Part shown: piece after piece, positions 5,414-6,008 of the stretch
Numbering within the stretch: position 1 is the stretch's first letter
Layout of the letters: every line of letters starts with the position of its first letter
NCBI GenBank assembly: GCA_016210425.1
Contig: JACQUE010000203.1
Coordinates: 1 to 6,008, forward strand
From: Chloroflexota bacterium
GTDB taxonomy: Bacteria > Chloroflexota > Dehalococcoidia > JACQUE01
DNA length: 6,008 bases
Direction of reading: 5' to 3'
Translations under genes and position numbers: made by a program
The notes under the pieces: model-generated
Told to the model about the DNA's origin: nothing
What the model saw: the letters and a program-made list of their open reading frames with translations, nothing else
Databases searched by the model: none

Positions 5414-6008
5414 ATGGCAAGGAACGCTGCTGCCAGGGAGAACGCAAACATCGACCACCAGGGGTTCGAGGAGGAAGCGCTCCAGCACCTGGACGCCCTG
5501 TATCGGACGGCCCTGCGGATGACGAGGAACGAGCAGGACGCCGAGGACCTGGTGCAGGAGACATACCTAAAGGCATATCGATTCTTCTACAGATACGAGA
5601 AGGGCACCAACATCAGGGCCTGGCTTTTCAGGATCCTGACTAACTCGTACATCAACCGATACCGCAAGGCGGCGACGCGGCCAAAGATGACCTCGCTGGA
5701 GGAGACGACAGACTTCTTCCTTTACAGTAAGCTGGCGGAGGAGGGACGGGAGCCGGCCTGGATGAGCGTAGAGGAGGAGGTGCTGTCCCGGTTCGCGGAT
5801 GAGGAGGTAGTGCGAGCGCTGGAGGAGCTGTCGCCGCAGTTCCGGATGGCGGTCCTTCTGGCGGACGTGGAAGGCTTCTCCTACAAGGAGATAGCCGAGA
5901 TAACGGGCGTCAAGATGGGCACGGTGATGTCCAGGATATCACGGGGGCGCAAGCATTTGCAGGAGAACCTGTGGGATTACGCGCAACGTGCAGGCCTACT
6001 GAAAGGAA
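5414..6008 (+). CDS. SigR/SigH-like ECF RNA polymerase sigma factor (3' end outside window)
   Basis: The visible part is 198 complete codons with no stop before the window ends. Region 2 spans about residues 22-88, with [20 protein letters not shown] (33-52) binding core polymerase and -10 DNA, and [20 protein letters not shown] (64-83). Region 4 spans about 133-186, with [19 protein letters not shown] (149-167) and [14 protein letters not shown] as the -35-binding helix-turn-helix. The wording closely resembles Streptomyces SigR as I recall it, which controls the thiol-oxidative stress response with the zinc anti-sigma factor RsrA. A similar redox role, and an anti-sigma gene just downstream, are inferred. 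ATG 5414 is the only reasonable start. Its Shine-Dalgarno is poor (GGTGGGG only 2 bases away), so translation may be weak. The stop probably lies just beyond the window, since [10 protein letters not shown] resembles the SigR C-terminal end. Confidence 0.9.
   Translation, partial: MARNAAARENANIDHQGFEEEALQHLDALYRTALRMTRNEQDAEDLVQETYLKAYRFFYRYEKGTNIRAWLFRILTNSYINRYRKAATRPKMTSLEETTDFFLYSKLAEEGREPAWMSVEEEVLSRFADEEVVRALEELSPQFRMAVLLADVEGFSYKEIAEITGVKMGTVMSRISRGRKHLQENLWDYAQRAGLLKG

Noticed and set aside
5305..5643. Reading frame on + starting at TTG 5305, before and inside the sigma factor gene
   Set aside because: It is out of frame with the sigma gene, has no domain, and would begin within the promoter region. 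The AGGAGG at 5312-5317 has no suitable start codon 5-9 bases downstream.
1..6008. Presence or avoidance of GGCC-N5-GGCC sites in the window
   Set aside because: Scanning by eye I found no exact site (near misses include 913-926 with a 6-base spacer). Fewer than about one site is expected by chance in 6 kb at this GC, so absence says nothing about specificity.

Overview
The window is bacterial: Shine-Dalgarno-type leaders, sigma70-type promoter hexamers, an ECF sigma factor and a type II restriction-modification (RM) pair. Most genes are GC-rich (a hand count of 781-840 gives 43 G+C of 60). An F420-hydrogenase-type flavo/iron-sulfur protein beside acyl-CoA/SDR enzymes, HEAT repeats and a SigR/SigH-type sigma factor would fit Chloroflexota (e.g. 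Dehalococcoidia) or Actinomycetota. The phylum is a guess and cannot be settled here.

Left part (1-2558, + strand). The 3' end of a HEAT-repeat protein is followed 21 bases later by a crotonase-fold acyl-CoA enzyme, probably in one operon. A 260-base gap then holds a probable weak terminator, an extended -10 promoter and a structured leader. Next is a FrhB/FdhB-type protein with two [4Fe-4S] clusters, whose start is better placed at GTG 1470 than at the upstream TTG.

Central island (2592-4443, - strand). A two-gene RM operon lies here: a beta-class SPPY DNA methyltransferase, then a restriction endonuclease that I recognise as an SfiI homologue, overlapping it by ATGA. It has its own promoter (TTGACA-17-TATGAT) and a bidirectional hairpin terminator shared with the convergent FrhB-type gene. 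The methyltransferase half is visibly poorer in GC than the flanks (3661-3720 has 23 G+C of 60), which suggests horizontal acquisition. No controller (C) gene is seen, but the methyltransferase carries a helix-turn-helix-like segment inside its catalytic domain.

Right part (4490-6008, + strand). A short-chain dehydrogenase-like protein comes first, with Gln where the family has its catalytic Tyr. It is followed by a SigR/SigH-like ECF sigma factor that runs off the window. Two candidate promoters precede the sigma gene: GGGAAT-18-GTT, the known SigR/SigH recognition pattern and so suggesting autoregulation, and TTGCCA-17-TAATAT, a housekeeping type.

The most noteworthy items are the SfiI-family RM system with its embedded helix-turn-helix, the dual promoter of the sigma gene, and the non-canonical active sites of the SDR and crotonase proteins. 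I saw no tRNA, rRNA, CRISPR array, transposase or long repeat.
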